Below are positions 25,598 to 32,993 of a stretch of DNA of 64,000 nt, in pieces (within the stretch, counting starts at the first letter, position 1; each line of letters opens with the position of its first letter). Location of the stretch: assembly GCA_021769965.1 (NCBI GenBank), contig JAETRU010000010.1, positions 1 to 64,000 of the forward strand. Direction: 5' to 3'. Under the pieces are notes generated by a model. The model was not told where the DNA came from, ran no database searches, and worked only from the letters and a program-made list of their open reading frames with translations. Both the position numbers and the translations under genes were made by a program. This stretch comes from Eubacterium sp. Lineage in GTDB: Bacteria; Bacillota; Clostridia; Peptostreptococcales; Anaerovoracaceae.

Positions 25598-26917
25598 ATG
25601 ACAGGTTTGCCCGGTGTGATCACTTTGACCCTGGAAACGCTGAATTTGCTCCTTTTGTTCGCGGGCGTGCTGGGCTATGCTCCCAGAGAGAACAAAGGGT
25701 GTCTGGCCGCGGGTATCGCGATCCTTCTGTTTCGCGGCGTGACAGTGCTTGCGTTTCCGGAAGCATATATCTTTCACCGATATCTGGCGGCACTGGTACC
25801 GGCAGCGGCCATGCCTTGCATTTTCAAAGGGCGTCCGTCCGTATCGCTGGTTATCGGCATTACCATGATCCAGATCATCTCTATGATGGATACCCTGAAT
25901 ATCGGTATCTGGACACTGGCCGTCAAAGGCGATATGATGCGGGTCGACTTGGTCTGGACCTACTATCTGGGCGCAATGGGATGCCTGATTTTATTGGGTA
26001 TCGTGTCTTTTGCTGTACGCAAAAAAAGGAAAGCGATCTACGAAGCGACAGAGAGGATAAGCCTGTGGATCTTTATTCCGTTTTTGGTGTGTTTGTGGAT
26101 ATTATGCCATTATGGTCCAACTTATGGTGGAGATCCGTCGGGACCATTACCGGAGATTATTCAAGCAAAAAATGAGATCAGAGATGGATTTATAGCTTCT
26201 ATTATCATTGGCTTTCTCATCGTTTCCTGCACATTGGTCAGCAAGCATCGGGAAATGAAGCGGCTGTTGGTTCTGAACCAGCGCTGTATCAGAGAGCAGA
26301 CGGAACAATACCGCAGACAGGGAGAAGAGGATATGGACCTGAGACGTTTCCGACATGATTATAATGCCCATATTATGGCTTTACAGTCTTTGGCGGAAGA
26401 TGACGATTCCAAGCGGCTCCGAGATTATGTGCGTGACTTGTCGGAATTGAGGGAGTATAAGGTTCTGTACAGTACAAATAATCTGATTGGAGACGCGATC
26501 CTCAACCGGTACGGACAGCTTTGCAGGGAAGCAGGCATCAAGCTGCAGGTCAACGGCAAGTTCCCGGATCAGCTATCCATTACCGATACGGATCTGTGCG
26601 TTATCCTGTCCAACGCCCTGAAGAACGCCTATGAAGCGGCGGCCCAGTGTGAAAAGGGAGCAGTTGACTTTGAAGTCAGAAGTGCAGGCAGCTTCGTCAA
26701 TCTGAAGATTGGAAATTCCGCTGTCCGGCAGCCGGAACTGCGTAGTGGACGCCCGGTCACAACGAAAGCCGACGAGAAGAATCACGGCATCGGGACTCGA
26801 AATATGGTGGAAACCGCACGAAAAAACGGCGGCGATGTGACCTGGGAGTGGCATGAACGGGGATATATGCTCGTTACGGTTCTTCTTCGGGGCGTTCAAA
26901 ATGAAGAATTAAGTTAA
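25598..26917 (+). CDS. AgrC/ComD-type sensor histidine kinase (GHKL)
   Basis: 439 residues. About six N-terminal membrane spans (ITLTLETLNLLLLFAGVLGYA through FIASIIIGFLIVSCTLV), then a dimerisation helix with the phospho-acceptor in FRHDYNAHIMALQSL, and a GHKL ATPase domain with VILSNALKNAYEAA (N box) and KNHGIGTRNMVETARKNGG (G box). It lacks PAS or HAMP domains, as usual for peptide-sensing kinases that pair with LytTR regulators. It forms an operon with the response regulator; no AgrB/AgrD-type peptide gene is adjacent, so the ligand is unknown. The 26918-27244 gap holds its terminator and the AbiE control region. Confidence 0.9.
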   Translation: MTGLPGVITLTLETLNLLLLFAGVLGYAPRENKGCLAAGIAILLFRGVTVLAFPEAYIFHRYLAALVPAAAMPCIFKGRPSVSLVIGITMIQIISMMDTLNIGIWTLAVKGDMMRVDLVWTYYLGAMGCLILLGIVSFAVRKKRKAIYEATERISLWIFIPFLVCLWILCHYGPTYGGDPSGPLPEIIQAKNEIRDGFIASIIIGFLIVSCTLVSKHREMKRLLVLNQRCIREQTEQYRRQGEEDMDLRRFRHDYNAHIMALQSLAEDDDSKRLRDYVRDLSELREYKVLYSTNNLIGDAILNRYGQLCREAGIKLQVNGKFPDQLSITDTDLCVILSNALKNAYEAAAQCEKGAVDFEVRSAGSFVNLKIGNSAVRQPELRSGRPVTTKADEKNHGIGTRNMVETARKNGGDVTWEWHERGYMLVTVLLRGVQNEELS

Positions 26918-26941
26918 TATTTAGAGGGAGTATTACTATAG

Positions 26942-26968
26942 GCCAGGCGTTTGCCTGGCTGTTTTATT
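26942..26968 (+). terminator. Terminator of the two-component operon
   Basis: GCCAGGC, loop GTTT, GCCTGGC, then TGTTTTATT. It lies 25 bases after the kinase stop. Confidence 0.8.
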
Positions 26969-27120
26969 GTGGGTCGTGACCCAGCTGAGCGCGCAGCGTG
27001 TCGATGGTTATACCAAACACCTCAAATTAATCCTGTATACTTCATTCATGGTGGACGGGGTATGTGGTCACTGAAGAGAAGCGCTGTATAGTACATGATT
27101 TTAGGAGGTGTCCGTTTTGT

Positions 27121-27162
27121 GATACCCAATTTTTGAGTATTTCTCAAAAAAACGGGTATACT
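27121..27162 (+). promoter_or_regulatory. Promoter with overlapping inverted repeat upstream of abiEi
   Basis: TTGAGT (27133-27138), 18 bases, TATACT (27157-27162) gives a sigma-A promoter. An inverted repeat overlaps it: left arm TACCC-AA-TTTTTGAG, right arm CTCAAAAA-AAC-GGGTA, spacer TATTT. AbiEi antitoxins are known to repress their own operon by binding inverted repeats in the promoter, so this is the expected operator. Confidence 0.65.
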
Positions 27163-27244
27163 ATTTCCATGATATATTTACATTCGAACTTTAAAAATGT
27201 ATAATATAAAGTATAAATGTAAACAGAACGCTGGAGGTGATAAC

Positions 27245-27844
27245 ATGGATCTCATTTGGGAGCAGATAAAAGCATTAGTTGAAACCGGTGATGGTTTTGT
27301 CCGAACCAGACAGGTGGAGGATGCCGGGATTAGTCGGCCAATGCTGAAAAAATATGTGGATGCCGGACAATTGAACCGTGTTCGGAAAGGACTATACACT
27401 TTAAAGTATGGTTTGACGGATGAGTATGCTTTACTGCAGGCCCAGTGTTCTAAGGCTGTCTATTCTTATGGGACGGCATTGTTTCTGTGGGAAATGTCGG
27501 ATCGAACACCACATATCGTTGATATTACGGTGCCGCAGGGTATGAATTTAAGCCGTTTGTGCAGAGATAACCCTGAACTTAGGTGCCATTATGTCAAAAA
27601 TGACATCTATGGTATCGGTGTTACTGAAACTGTATCACCTCAGGGAGGCACAGTTTTCCTGTATGACAAAGAACGATGTATCTGCGATCTGATTCGGGAT
27701 AAGGAGCAAATAGATTTGCAGATTTTTACGGGAGCCGTGAAAGAGTACTTTAACGGAAAAACGAATCCTCGTAGGCTCTTAAAATACGCTAAATTATTTG
27801 GGATAGAGGAAAAAGTCAGAACTTATATGGAGGTATTGGGATGA
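27245..27844 (+). CDS. abiEi: AbiEi-family antitoxin
   Basis: 199 residues. Winged-helix N-terminus (LVETGDGFVRTRQVEDAGISRPMLKKYVDAGQLNRVRKGLYTL) and a C-terminal domain with YSYGTALFLWEMSDRTPHIVDITVPQG and YDKERCICDLIRD, matching the type IV antitoxin AbiEi (COG5340-like). The protein represses the operon and counteracts the toxin without binding it. The start at 27245 is chosen for its TGGAGGTGATAAC ribosome site; the ORF extends upstream without one. Overlaps the toxin gene by four bases (ATGA). AT-richer than the flanking core genes, as for a horizontally moved module. Confidence 0.88.
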   Translation: MDLIWEQIKALVETGDGFVRTRQVEDAGISRPMLKKYVDAGQLNRVRKGLYTLKYGLTDEYALLQAQCSKAVYSYGTALFLWEMSDRTPHIVDITVPQGMNLSRLCRDNPELRCHYVKNDIYGIGVTETVSPQGGTVFLYDKERCICDLIRDKEQIDLQIFTGAVKEYFNGKTNPRRLLKYAKLFGIEEKVRTYMEVLG

Positions 27845-28695
27845 AGACACCAGAACAATTAAAAGGCGCTATTCGAAATCTGTCTGCGAAGAAAAACCTT
27901 CGGGCGCAGGAAGTGCTGCAGATGTTTCTCTTTGAACGAATATTAGAACGTTTGTCTGTTTCCCCTTATCGCAAGAACTTTGTTCTGAAAGGAGGGCTTT
28001 TGATTTCATCTATGACGGGTATTAGCGAACGCACGACAATGGATATGGATACAACGGTGCGCGGTATTCAAATGGAAAAAGAGAAAATCGTAGAAGTTAT
28101 AGAAGAACTTCTTGCCACAGAGGTAGGTGATGGAATCGATTTTGCCTTTCAAAAGATTGAGCCAATTAGGGAGGAGGATGCGTATAATAGTTTCCGTGTT
28201 CATTTGCGGGCGAAGTACGGGAAAATAGATAGTGCGATGAAGATCGATGTTACGACAGGGGATGTTATTACTCCGGCAGCAATTCAATATAACTTCCCTC
28301 TGACTTTTGAAGAAAAGACGATTTCTATTATGGCGTATACGTTGGAAACAATTCTGGCAGAAAAATTTGAAACAATAATTCGCAGAAATATAGGAACTAC
28401 CCGAGCCAGAGATTACTATGATTTATATATACTCTATCACAGCCGTAAGAATGAAGTGCAGATGGATATTCTTCGGAAAGCAGTACTGCATACAGCGCAG
28501 AAAAGAGGATCGGTTGATGATATCGCGGATTGGGAAGAGATTTTGAAGGATATACGAGAAGAACCACAATTGTATTTGTTATGGGATAACTATATCGCAG
28601 ATAACAAATATGTTGGAGATCTGGAATTTCATGAGATACTTGATACAGTGGATGAACTTGCCAGGATGCTGGATCTAACCACAGTTTTCGGATGA
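27841..28695 (+). CDS. abiEii: AbiEii-family nucleotidyltransferase toxin
   Basis: 284 residues. Nucleotidyltransferase motifs: FVLKGGLLISSM (GG at residues 51-52) followed by ERTTMDMDTTVRG with catalytic Asp68 and Asp70, then KIDVTTGDVITP and the AbiEii block TLETILAEKFETIIRRN...ARDYYDLYIL. AbiEii toxins stop growth, and related proteins add nucleotides to tRNA ends; the pair gives phage abortive infection in lactococci and stabilises elements. The gene is intact and translationally coupled to the antitoxin. It belongs to the accessory island between the LytTR pair and the secreted proteins. Confidence 0.88.
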   Translation: MKTPEQLKGAIRNLSAKKNLRAQEVLQMFLFERILERLSVSPYRKNFVLKGGLLISSMTGISERTTMDMDTTVRGIQMEKEKIVEVIEELLATEVGDGIDFAFQKIEPIREEDAYNSFRVHLRAKYGKIDSAMKIDVTTGDVITPAAIQYNFPLTFEEKTISIMAYTLETILAEKFETIIRRNIGTTRARDYYDLYILYHSRKNEVQMDILRKAVLHTAQKRGSVDDIADWEEILKDIREEPQLYLLWDNYIADNKYVGDLEFHEILDTVDELARMLDLTTVFG

Positions 28696-28738
28696 AATAC
28701 TAAATCTGTGATAGAACTTAGAAGAAATGTATCATGCT

Positions 28739-28786
28739 AAAAACAGCGGTGGCACCCCGAGAAACGGGTACGTTGCCGCTGTTTTA
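28739..28786 (+). terminator. Terminator of the AbiE operon with T-box-like inner sequence
   Basis: AAAACAGCGG (28740-28749) pairs with CCGCTGTTTT (28776-28785) around a nested CCCG/CGGG hairpin. The 5' side reads GCGGTGGCACCCCGAGAA, which resembles the T-box antiterminator consensus (AGGGTGGNACCGCG). Only 45 bases separate it from the toxin stop, too little for a T-box stem I, so it is probably an ordinary terminator or a T-box relic. Confidence 0.65.
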
Positions 28787-28857
28787 CTTATACATAAAGT
28801 GAAGGCTAGCATCTTGAGACACTGGCCTTTCAGCTATAGACTTATAGCCCTAGAGCA

Positions 28858-28890
28858 AACCACTCTTTTGAAGGGTGGCTGTTTTATTTC
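28858..28890 (+). terminator. Second terminator hairpin in the 28.7-29.0 kb gap
   Basis: CCAC-T-CTT (28860-28867) pairs with AAG-G-GTGG (28871-28878), followed by CTGTTTTATTT. It insulates the following promoter from upstream transcription. Confidence 0.6.
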
Positions 28891-28908
28891 CAGATTTTAT
28901 GTAATAAT

Positions 28909-28977
28909 GACCATTTATCCGAAAAAACGACCGTTTATCCGAAAGTGTTTGCTTTGCCTTTGACGGCTTAGTATACT
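28909..28977 (+). promoter_or_regulatory. Tandem 20-bp LytTR-type repeats directly upstream of a sigma-A promoter
   Basis: GACCATTTATCCGAAAAAAC (28909-28928) and GACCGTTTATCCGAAAGTGT (28929-28948) abut a -35 box TTGCTT (28949-28954), followed by 17 bases and TATACT (28972-28977). The repeats sit just upstream of -35, the usual place for a LytTR activator. The same repeat pair is at 24671-24710 before the response regulator operon. The transcript would begin near 28984 and express the secreted-protein gene at 29034. Confidence 0.7.
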
Positions 28978-29033
28978 AAAGATATAAACCGAAAATAAAT
29001 GTTAAGAGGGAATTAGTTTAAAAGGAGAATATG

Positions 29034-29828
29034 ATGAAAAAACAAATTGTATCTATTTTATTAGGAATAACTGTGATAACATCAATGTCTGTTTCCGGTG
29101 TATTTGCAGACACAACTGACAACGGGAAAAATATTGAAAATGCAGAGCAATTGAAAGCTGCTATTGCCTGCGCTATGGAAGACGGAGCCCTTTCTGAACA
29201 GGAGGAATCGCAGATCATGGATAGGGCGACGGACGAGGCTGTATCAGATCTGATGCAGGAAAAACTGGATGCGGCAGTCGAAACGCTGAACGAAATTGAT
29301 ACAGACCAGAAGATGCAGCGTTTGGCTGACGGGTCAGAATATGCCAATTGGACTTACGATCTGGGAGACGGATGCCTGATGACTGTGGAACTGACAGATC
29401 GTGAAGAAGGGGTAGGAGCCTGTGTAACAGCGCCTTTGACAGCAACAAGTACGGGGGAATGGAAAGACTATGGCAATCGTTACTTTACAGCTAAGACTAC
29501 GGTGACAGTAGCAGGATACAGTGTGATGTTGGGACTGGAAAATCATTATGTCTTGTCCAGTAATGGAATTGACGAAAACTATGGGAAAGGAATTTATGAT
29601 AAAAAAGGAACTGCATGTTTGATATTTCCTGGGAAGGAATATATTGAAGATAGTGCAGCCAGAACACCGGGTGCCTCCGATGTGAATATGTACTGCACTT
29701 TCACCTGTAGGGCTGGAAGCAATGAAAGCAAATATAAACTGGATACAACCGTACAGTACCTGGCGCACGATATCAGTGGAAAGAGAATTAAAGTTGGTCA
29801 CACGTGGAAGCTGACAAAGCTTGCATAA
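29034..29828 (+). CDS. Secreted protein of unknown family
   Basis: 264 residues. Signal peptide MKKQIVSILLGITVITSMSV with a likely cut after SGVFA. The mature N-terminal part is acidic and helical (ENAEQLKAAIACAMEDGALSEQEESQIMDRATDEAV); the C-terminal ~130 residues look beta-rich and extracellular (GNRYFTAKTTVTVAGYSVML, VNMYCTFTCRAGSNESKYKL, KRIKVGHTWKLTKLA). I recognise no family. The last ~60 codons are repeated as a fragment at 31674-31861. Start at 29034 chosen for AAAGGAG with a six-base gap; 29031 is also possible. Its promoter carries the tandem repeats shared with the LytTR operon. Confidence 0.75.
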   Translation: MKKQIVSILLGITVITSMSVSGVFADTTDNGKNIENAEQLKAAIACAMEDGALSEQEESQIMDRATDEAVSDLMQEKLDAAVETLNEIDTDQKMQRLADGSEYANWTYDLGDGCLMTVELTDREEGVGACVTAPLTATSTGEWKDYGNRYFTAKTTVTVAGYSVMLGLENHYVLSSNGIDENYGKGIYDKKGTACLIFPGKEYIEDSAARTPGASDVNMYCTFTCRAGSNESKYKLDTTVQYLAHDISGKRIKVGHTWKLTKLA

Positions 29829-30698
29829 GTGATAATGGTACTGTCTGGAACTGCAGTTTTTGCAGATAGCGGAGAGTTTGAAAATAAACTTTCTGCAGGC
29901 ACAATTAAAAGCCTAAAGGTACTGGAAAGAAATTTGGAACTATGTGATTCAAAGGAAGAAGCATTAAGCGTCTTTGAAAGAACAGATGCTCAAATTGTAG
30001 CAAGTTTCTATCAAAAAACTACTTTCGAAACGATAGAACTAATAGAGCAGATTCCAGATGATATCTGCTACTATAGTAGAGAAAAAGTGGAAGAGATCGC
30101 TGCAAACATTGAAGGTGTGAAAAGTATTGATGTTCATGCATACGAATTTTGCAATGACATTGTTACAGTCGAGGAAGTATATTTGGATGATGGAACCAAG
30201 TTTACGACTACTATGATCGATGGTCCGGAAAACAATACGGTAATGGAAAATATTCCTATCGGAGAGGTATTGCCATTACAAGGTGCCACTGGTCTCGTTA
30301 AGCAGATGAGAAAAGACTTTGGCGACCGTTATACACAAATTAATTGTAAGTGTGAATATGCGTTATACCCGGATACATATCTCAAAACGAGACTCGGATA
30401 TACGGTTAAATCTAATAAGATGATTTTGGGTCGGTATATTAAAGGCTATCCGGATTCCGCAGCAAATATTGCAAATGAAGTAGAAAACACACCAACTGAT
30501 TACAAATGGATTAAAAAAGCTGAAAATGCAAAGTATGTAGCAGCTAAACAGAACTTTGATGGAAAGTTTTCAATAAAAGGGATTCCGGTGTTGACTTATG
30601 CATATACAGTCACAATGACGGCTGAACCTACGAGTTGGGGTAATGGATATGCTTTGATGAAAGTTACTGCGGAAGTGGCTACAAAACTGAAATCATAA
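29829..30698 (+). CDS. Formerly secreted protein with a beheaded signal peptide
   Basis: 289 codons from GTG 29829, directly after the stop of the previous gene. The N-terminus IMVLSGTAVFADSGEFENKL looks like the second half of a signal peptide (hydrophobic core end and AVFA cleavage site) without its positively charged start. There is no ribosome site; expression would depend on re-initiation after the preceding stop. The body (LIEQIPDDICYYSREKVEEIAANIEGVKSIDVHAYEFCNDIV... KGIPVLTYAYTVTMTAEPTSWGNGYALMKVTAEV) is intact and of no family I know. It looks like the product of a deletion or recombination at the TAAGTGATA junction, which is also found after the fragment at 31861. Confidence 0.55.
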   Translation: MIMVLSGTAVFADSGEFENKLSAGTIKSLKVLERNLELCDSKEEALSVFERTDAQIVASFYQKTTFETIELIEQIPDDICYYSREKVEEIAANIEGVKSIDVHAYEFCNDIVTVEEVYLDDGTKFTTTMIDGPENNTVMENIPIGEVLPLQGATGLVKQMRKDFGDRYTQINCKCEYALYPDTYLKTRLGYTVKSNKMILGRYIKGYPDSAANIANEVENTPTDYKWIKKAENAKYVAAKQNFDGKFSIKGIPVLTYAYTVTMTAEPTSWGNGYALMKVTAEVATKLKS

Positions 30699-30710
30699 GG
30701 AGTGAATAGG

Positions 30711-30857
30711 GGAATGATTTTAAATATTCTACCGACGATCGTTTTTATTCTTATTCTAATTTCGGGAATCATACTTGTTGCTCTCTATATCTTCTTTCTG
30801 AGAAAGATTATGAAAAAAAGAAATTCAGGGAAGGCAAATAAAGATGCGAAGTTTTGA
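30711..30857 (+). pseudogene. Small membrane-peptide reading frame without an in-frame start
   Basis: A 48-codon open stretch encodes NILPTIVFILILISGIILVA then LYIFFLRKIMKKRNSGKANKDAKF: one membrane span and a positive tail. An ATG with an excellent AGGAGTGAATAGGGGA leader lies at 30715 but in another frame, and stops after two codons (ATG ATT TAA). One extra base there would join the two, so a frameshift is likely, either real or a sequencing error. It lies right after the beheaded gene. Confidence 0.45.
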
Positions 30858-30866
30858 AGTAATGTT

Positions 30867-31022
30867 ATGAAGAGGCTTATAAAGCTATCGCGTAAACGGA
30901 AGGCTATGACTGGAATGTTCAAGTTTTCTATAGCGGCTGTTAATATATTCGATCTTTGTGATATCTCATTCGGTAACGACAGCGGAAATCGCACAGAAAG
31001 ATATAAGGAACGCCGAGTTTGA
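30867..31022 (+). CDS. Possible small ORF (51 residues)
   Basis: ATG at 30867 to TGA at 31020-31022, product beginning MKRLIKLSRKRKAMTGMFKF. It is basic at the N-terminus, without a clear ribosome site, and its stop overlaps the VanZ gene's leader. It may be translated upstream of the VanZ gene or be chance. Confidence 0.25.
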   Translation: MKRLIKLSRKRKAMTGMFKFSIAAVNIFDLCDISFGNDSGNRTERYKERRV

Positions 31023-31040
31023 ATGGAGGCAGGCGAACCT

Positions 31041-31601
31041 ATGACGTCGATTACGATAAAAAAAGAATTGCTGTTTATCATAGCAGCAGGAATAATCGCA
31101 GTGTACGTCTTGAGAAAGATAAAAGCAGCGCGCCATAATAATGAAAAACTGTTTGATTTTAAAGAATATATGAGACTTGCGATGTTCCTATATGTAATTG
31201 CTCTAGTTGGGGTCACATTGTTCCCCATCGTTATCCCGCCGTATGCAGAACCATATCAGATGGACTTTGTGAATTGGGATATGAGAAATATGTTTAACTA
31301 TGGTGGCTTAAGAAGTCTGCTTGCAAATGTCTGTGGAAACATTTTGCTGTTTGTGCCGTTAGTTCCGCTGGTTGAGCTTAATTGGCCGAATAAACAGGTG
31401 ACATTAGTAAAGACCATGATTCTATCACTGAGTGTGTCAGCAATGATAGAAGCACTGCAATATCTGGAGAACATTTTTGCTATTTCTGATTTCCCGATTC
31501 GCATTACGGATATTTCCGATCTGGTATTGAATTTTATCGGTGGAATGCTGGGATATGGACTTATTGAATTCTGGAAGAAATCTTTCTGGCGGAAGAAATA
31601 A
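31041..31601 (+). CDS. VanZ family membrane protein
   Basis: 186 residues, about five hydrophobic segments. The VanZ-like core is visible: MFLYVIALVGVTLFPIVIPP, LLANVCGNILLFVPLVPLVE and ISDFPIRITDISDLVLNFIGGMLGYGLIE. VanZ-like proteins are widespread; the original VanZ gives modest teicoplanin resistance, but most members have no tested role. Start 31041 follows GGAGG with an 11-base gap (31023 lacks a site). In this island it could protect the producer's membrane or wall against the secreted products; that is inference. Confidence 0.8.
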   Translation: MTSITIKKELLFIIAAGIIAVYVLRKIKAARHNNEKLFDFKEYMRLAMFLYVIALVGVTLFPIVIPPYAEPYQMDFVNWDMRNMFNYGGLRSLLANVCGNILLFVPLVPLVELNWPNKQVTLVKTMILSLSVSAMIEALQYLENIFAISDFPIRITDISDLVLNFIGGMLGYGLIEFWKKSFWRKK

Positions 31602-31622
31602 GCATGCGTAAGGATACCACTT

Positions 31623-31655
31623 ATAGGGTAGCAGTTTTTGTAACTGTTACCCTAT
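31623..31655. repeat. Perfect-looking inverted repeat after the VanZ gene
   Basis: ATAGGGTAGCAGTT and AACTGTTACCCTAT (13 of 14 paired) enclose a five-base loop. No T run follows, so it may act as a weak terminator or mark a recombination point: the duplicated gene fragment starts about 20 bases further on. Confidence 0.5.
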
Positions 31656-31673
31656 GACGTGAATGCAATGAGA

Positions 31674-31861
31674 GTATTGAAGATAGCGTAGCCAGAACAC
31701 CGGGTGCCTCCGATGTGAATATGTACTGCACTTTCACCTGTAAGACGGGAAGCGATGAAAGCAAGTATAAACTGGATACAACCGTACAGAATCTGGCTCA
31801 TGATACCAGCGGAAAGAGAATTAAAGTTGGTCACACATGGAAGCTGAAAAAGCGTTCATAA
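31674..31861 (+). pseudogene. Truncated duplicate of the secreted-protein gene (C-terminal fragment)
   Basis: The frame SIEDSVARTPGASDVNMYCT, FTCKTGSDESKYKL, KRIKVGHTWKLKKRS-stop matches the last ~60 residues of the protein at 29034-29828 (IEDSAARTPGASDVNMYCTF…KRIKVGHTWKLTKLA) with around 85-90 percent identity by eye. The DNA match begins near 31676 and runs through TAAGTGATA past the stop. There is no start codon or ribosome site, so only the 3' end of a former paralogue remains. Confidence 0.85.
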
Positions 31862-31912
31862 GTGATAGATGAAGAGGTATGGGATTAAGAGTGGAAAAGG
31901 AGGAACCTGCCT

Positions 31913-31960
31913 ATGAGGGTGGATAAAATGAAAAAGAGTTTTTCAAAAAAAGTACAGTGA
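31913..31960 (+). CDS. Very short ORF with a strong ribosome site (15 residues)
   Basis: MRVDKMKKSFSKKVQ-stop, preceded nine bases upstream by AAGGAGG. The sequence looks like the first residues of a signal peptide cut short, so it may be the remnant of another secreted-protein gene, or a leader peptide for the gene at 32151. The rest of 31961-32150 is AT-rich without other genes. Confidence 0.35.
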   Translation: MRVDKMKKSFSKKVQ

Positions 31961-32150
31961 TTGCGACCACAAGTAAATGTTTTAGAAAAACTCTTAGCAT
32001 TATTATGAACTAAAACAAGTGGAAAATCAAGTGAATTCTCAAGAAGTCGAAATGTTTTGCTTGAATTCGTAAAGATATAGAAACGGTGATATATAAAACT
32101 TCTTGATAATTTGGGAAAGTGGTAGAAAGGGATAAAGAGAGGAACATAAA

Positions 32151-32843
32151 ATGAAAAAGATGATAAGAAAAGGGACGAGTTTGTTATTAGTACTGGCGCT
32201 TCTAGTGACCACGAGTATGTCAATTTTTGCAACTACGGGTGAAAGTGTCGAACTTGATGGACAAACTATTGAAATAACGCCGCTTACCGACAGTTCTTGT
32301 ATGTTGAGTGATGGGAATGATATGGCGATTTTAAGCGTTGAAAAAACTGACAAGGGTGCTAATGTAGTGCTGACGGAGAATGGGAAAAAGAATACTTTTA
32401 TTATTGATCAGGAAAAAGGCACAATCTACTCACCGTTCACAAAACAAACAGTAAAGGTTGACAGGGTTAGCGATAACGAAGATTCCGGATCAACAATTAT
32501 TCCACATGCAACTGGGAAGACACTTAAAACTTATTCTTATAAATTTTCGTATAAGAAAATAGCAGAAATAACTGGAACAACCACCGATGCGTATGGAATT
32601 GCATCTGCATTAGTCACCCTCTTTTTAGCAGCATCGGGACTTGGTCCAATTCCAACATTGTTATCACTAATTTTAGGTGGATTAAGAGATCTTCAAATCA
32701 GCATGATTATTGAGAATGTGAAGAATAACGCGCCTGGTGGAATTAAAGTGACTATTCGCCAAGTAGAAATTACAAAGCATCAAGGTGGTCGTGTTGTAAA
32801 GGGTGTTGGTTATAAATTAGACGACATTTCAACATATAAATAA
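32151..32843 (+). CDS. Secreted protein with a hydrophobic Gly/Ala-rich segment, possibly bacteriocin-like
   Basis: 230 residues. Signal peptide MKKMIRKGTSLLLVLALLVT with cleavage near SIFA. The mature part starts with a polar beta-like domain (VELDGQTIEITPLTDSSCML, ENGKKNTFIIDQEKGTIYSP), then KTYSYKFSYKKIAEITG, and a hydrophobic stretch at residues ~150-185 (AYGIASALVTLFLAASGLGP, IPTLLSLILGGL) before a basic C-terminus. The buried glycine/alanine hydrophobic segment recalls large secreted bacteriocin or pore-forming precursors; I cannot assign a family. The ribosome site is AGAGAGGAAC. A four-span membrane protein follows and could be its immunity partner. Confidence 0.65.
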   Translation: MKKMIRKGTSLLLVLALLVTTSMSIFATTGESVELDGQTIEITPLTDSSCMLSDGNDMAILSVEKTDKGANVVLTENGKKNTFIIDQEKGTIYSPFTKQTVKVDRVSDNEDSGSTIIPHATGKTLKTYSYKFSYKKIAEITGTTTDAYGIASALVTLFLAASGLGPIPTLLSLILGGLRDLQISMIIENVKNNAPGGIKVTIRQVEITKHQGGRVVKGVGYKLDDISTYK

Positions 32844-32906
32844 TACTTTCTAAGCACAATTCGTTTGTCATTAGTCAAGGAAAACGAAGCATTGGTTTTA
32901 TTAAAC

Positions 32907-32934
32907 TTGTATTTGTCATCTTAGGGTGTATAAT
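32907..32934 (+). promoter_or_regulatory. Sigma-A promoter of the four-span membrane protein gene
   Basis: TTGTAT (32907-32912), 16 bases, TATAAT (32929-32934), 59 bases before the start codon. Confidence 0.55.
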
Positions 32935-32993
32935 AGAATTAAAATGTAAAACTTACAGGTTATCGGAGAGCACAAGAGTTGCGGAGGGGTAGT

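Noticed and set aside
31041..31601. Glycopeptide resistance from the VanZ-like gene
   Set aside because: No vanHAX-type genes are present; VanZ-like proteins are widespread and mostly unrelated to resistance.
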